Part shown: in pieces, positions 5,446 to 6,702 of the stretch | Position numbering within the stretch: the first letter of the stretch is position 1 | Layout of the letters: the number at the start of each line of letters is the position of its first letter | Position numbers and translations under genes: made by a program | Origin: CAYFNK01 sp964393215 | Lineage (GTDB): Archaea > Nanobdellota > Nanobdellia > SCGC-AAA011-G17 > PNOQ01 | Assembly (NCBI GenBank): GCA_964393215.1 | Contig: CAYMSW010000034.1 | Span: 1 to 6,702, forward strand | Reading direction: 5' to 3' | DNA length: 6,702 bases | Notes under the pieces: model-generated | Database searches by the model: none | What the model saw: only the letters and a program-made list of their open reading frames with translations | What the model was told of the DNA's origin: nothing

Positions 5446-5931
5446 ATGATAATTAGCAGTTATTTTGAAAATGACTCTGTAAAAATTGGCTGGATTCAGC
5501 ATGACCTCTACGGGGAAGTTCTGATTGGAATGTATCAATTAGCAAAGCAGCTATATCGTCAGGGAGAGGGAATTGTTGGAATAACAACGCAACTAACAAA
5601 AGATTCCTGGGATAAAAATGATTTTGATCATCGCACACTTCAATACCTCCATGATATGATTGCTGCGCAATTCCGCTATGAATTTATCTTTCACAAATGT
5701 GAGGGACCTTTATTCCACACATTTGACAATTCATCTGAAGAAAAAGAAAGCGTGTCGCTCTTATGGAAGGAATTTTATCCCAAAGAACTTGAACGCTTGG
5801 TTAAAAAATACCCTTTTATTGCACGATTGATTCTTACTGCGGCGACTTATCTTAATCCTGATGAAAGAGGTATTGAAGCAGAAGAAGATATATTCAATCT
5901 ACTCAGCAAAGAATATCAATTTAAGCATTGA
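5446..5931 (+). CDS. Hypothetical protein divergent from the XRE operon
   Basis: Predicted 161-residue soluble protein that I do not recognise. It begins MIISSYFENDSVKIGWIQHD and contains a helical stretch GEVLIGMYQLAKQLYRQG (23-40). A mixed middle with several His and one Cys (82-91) follows, then a helical C-terminal half (107-155) with many Lys and Glu. There are no membrane segments, signal peptide or catalytic motif. The ATG at 5446 is chosen because GAGGAG (5431-5436) lies nine bases upstream. An open frame reaches back to 5257, but that stretch would overlap the XRE promoter and lacks a ribosome site. The 186 bases before the ribosome site have several AT-rich -10-like boxes without a good -35 box, so the promoter is undecided. 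The gene is convergent with the DUF1186 gene, 62 bases away. Confidence 0.75.
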   Translation: MIISSYFENDSVKIGWIQHDLYGEVLIGMYQLAKQLYRQGEGIVGITTQLTKDSWDKNDFDHRTLQYLHDMIAAQFRYEFIFHKCEGPLFHTFDNSSEEKESVSLLWKEFYPKELERLVKKYPFIARLILTAATYLNPDERGIEAEEDIFNLLSKEYQFKH

Positions 5932-5993
5932 GCGAGAGGAGGTGGTTTCACCGGTTAAAAATCTTCGTTCAATAGCAATGACAGTGATCATTA

Positions 5994-6702
5994 TCAATCC
6001 ATTTCATCAAAGCAATCCCACCATGACATAGATTCATGTAGATCATCTATATTGTGTTGTTCAAGATCATTTTCTAAATTTTCAAGGCACTGATCTTTAC
6101 CAATATCAAGAGCGATTTCAAATTCTCTATAATGAATCAACCCAGACATTATTAACCCATCATCATATGCCTGCTGAATTATTTCTATATTTTCTTCTGG
6201 ATATAGGGAACAAACAAAATTTGCCAGCAAACCCCAAAAATCAGAGCTACTGTCAGTTTCCTTTCCGGTAAATAGAGTGCCGAAAAGTGATACGACTTCT
6301 TCTCTTGAGACATAATCGGTAACAACAGCATAAGTCAGTGCCTGACATGCTGATATTCTGCAATAATCATCAATATCTTTATTGAGCGCCATAGATTTGA
6401 TGAGATCTATAGACCCACCACACGTATTAAAGAGTATGATGGGAAGTTCTGAGGTGCATAAATCTCCGAATAGCAGATCCGGCAAATCCTTTGGTAAGCT
6501 GAAAATATCAACAATTAGTTTATTAGCTTTTGATTCCTTAAATTTTCCAAGTAACATCAATGCATAAAAATGATCAAACTGATCCCCATTTTCAGTATAT
6601 TTACTGGGGTTCTGCAGAAGGTTTTCTAATATCTTTAAAAGGTGGGGTGTGATCTGATCCTTTAATTTAATTGCATCATCAATCTGCTCTTTTTTATAAG
6701 CA
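5994..6702 (-). CDS. DUF1186-family protein, 5' end outside the window
   Basis: The frame is open from TGA at 5996-5994 to the window edge, giving 235 visible codons, so the N-terminus is missing. An internal TTG at 6560 is not the start, because family-like sequence continues beyond it (ITPHLLKILENLL, FYALMLLGKFKE). Other family-like motifs are LPDLLFGDLCTSELPIILF, YCRISACQALTYAVV, SREEVVSLFGTLF and IQQAYDDGLI. The arrangement is HEAT-like helical repeats. The C-terminus ends soon after SWWDCFDE, and the SecA-type zinc tail seen in some relatives is absent. DUF1186 has no established biochemical function, so a binding or scaffold role is inferred from the repeat-like helices. It faces the gene at 5446-5931 and has no visible operon partner here. 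Confidence 0.85.
   Translation of the reverse strand, partial: AYKKEQIDDAIKLKDQITPHLLKILENLLQNPSKYTENGDQFDHFYALMLLGKFKESKANKLIVDIFSLPKDLPDLLFGDLCTSELPIILFNTCGGSIDLIKSMALNKDIDDYCRISACQALTYAVVTDYVSREEVVSLFGTLFTGKETDSSSDFWGLLANFVCSLYPEENIEIIQQAYDDGLIMSGLIHYREFEIALDIGKDQCLENLENDLEQHNIDDLHESMSWWDCFDEMD

Overview
This is a 6.7 kb AT-rich bacterial accessory region holding nine supported protein genes, one possible small or decayed gene, and the tip of an insertion sequence. No tRNA, rRNA, CRISPR array or replication gene is visible. The host cannot be named from sequence alone. The first gene has an iron-sulfur domain of the type found in the corrinoid/Fe-S protein of the Wood-Ljungdahl pathway, which points weakly to an anaerobe such as a Desulfobacterota member or an acetogen.

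Layout: (a) 1-135 is a junction, with an IS21-like element end (1-53), a short possible gene tail, and a strong rho-independent terminator. (b) 134-890 on the + strand has a compact promoter, a small protein with a CFeSP-like 4Fe-4S domain, and a short reading frame that seems to be frameshifted. (c) 996-1808 (+) encodes a probable PD-(D/E)XK nuclease-fold protein standing alone. (d) 5232 down to 1961 on the - strand is a run of five genes: an XRE regulator, a conserved protein of unknown function, a HEAT-repeat protein with a C-terminal zinc-binding motif, a small protein with a very similar zinc motif, and an unrecognised protein. (e) 5446-5931 (+) is an unrecognised small protein, divergent from the XRE gene. 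(f) 5994-6702 (-) is the 3' part of a DUF1186 gene that runs off the window.

The best-defined unit is the XRE gene plus its downstream partner (5232 to 3828). Its promoter (TTGACA, 17 nt, TACACT) places the transcript start at or next to the ATG. There is no Shine-Dalgarno, so the mRNA is probably leaderless. A perfect 10-bp inverted repeat flanks the -10 box and one arm ends on the start codon, as expected for an autorepressed operon. The next three genes form a second group, interrupted by an intrinsic terminator that overlaps the HEAT gene stop codon. Together with the DUF1186 gene, they resemble the collections of small orphan proteins (HEAT, zinc-binding, unknown) often found in variable islands. 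A link to toxin immunity or defence is only inference, because no toxin or known defence core gene is visible.
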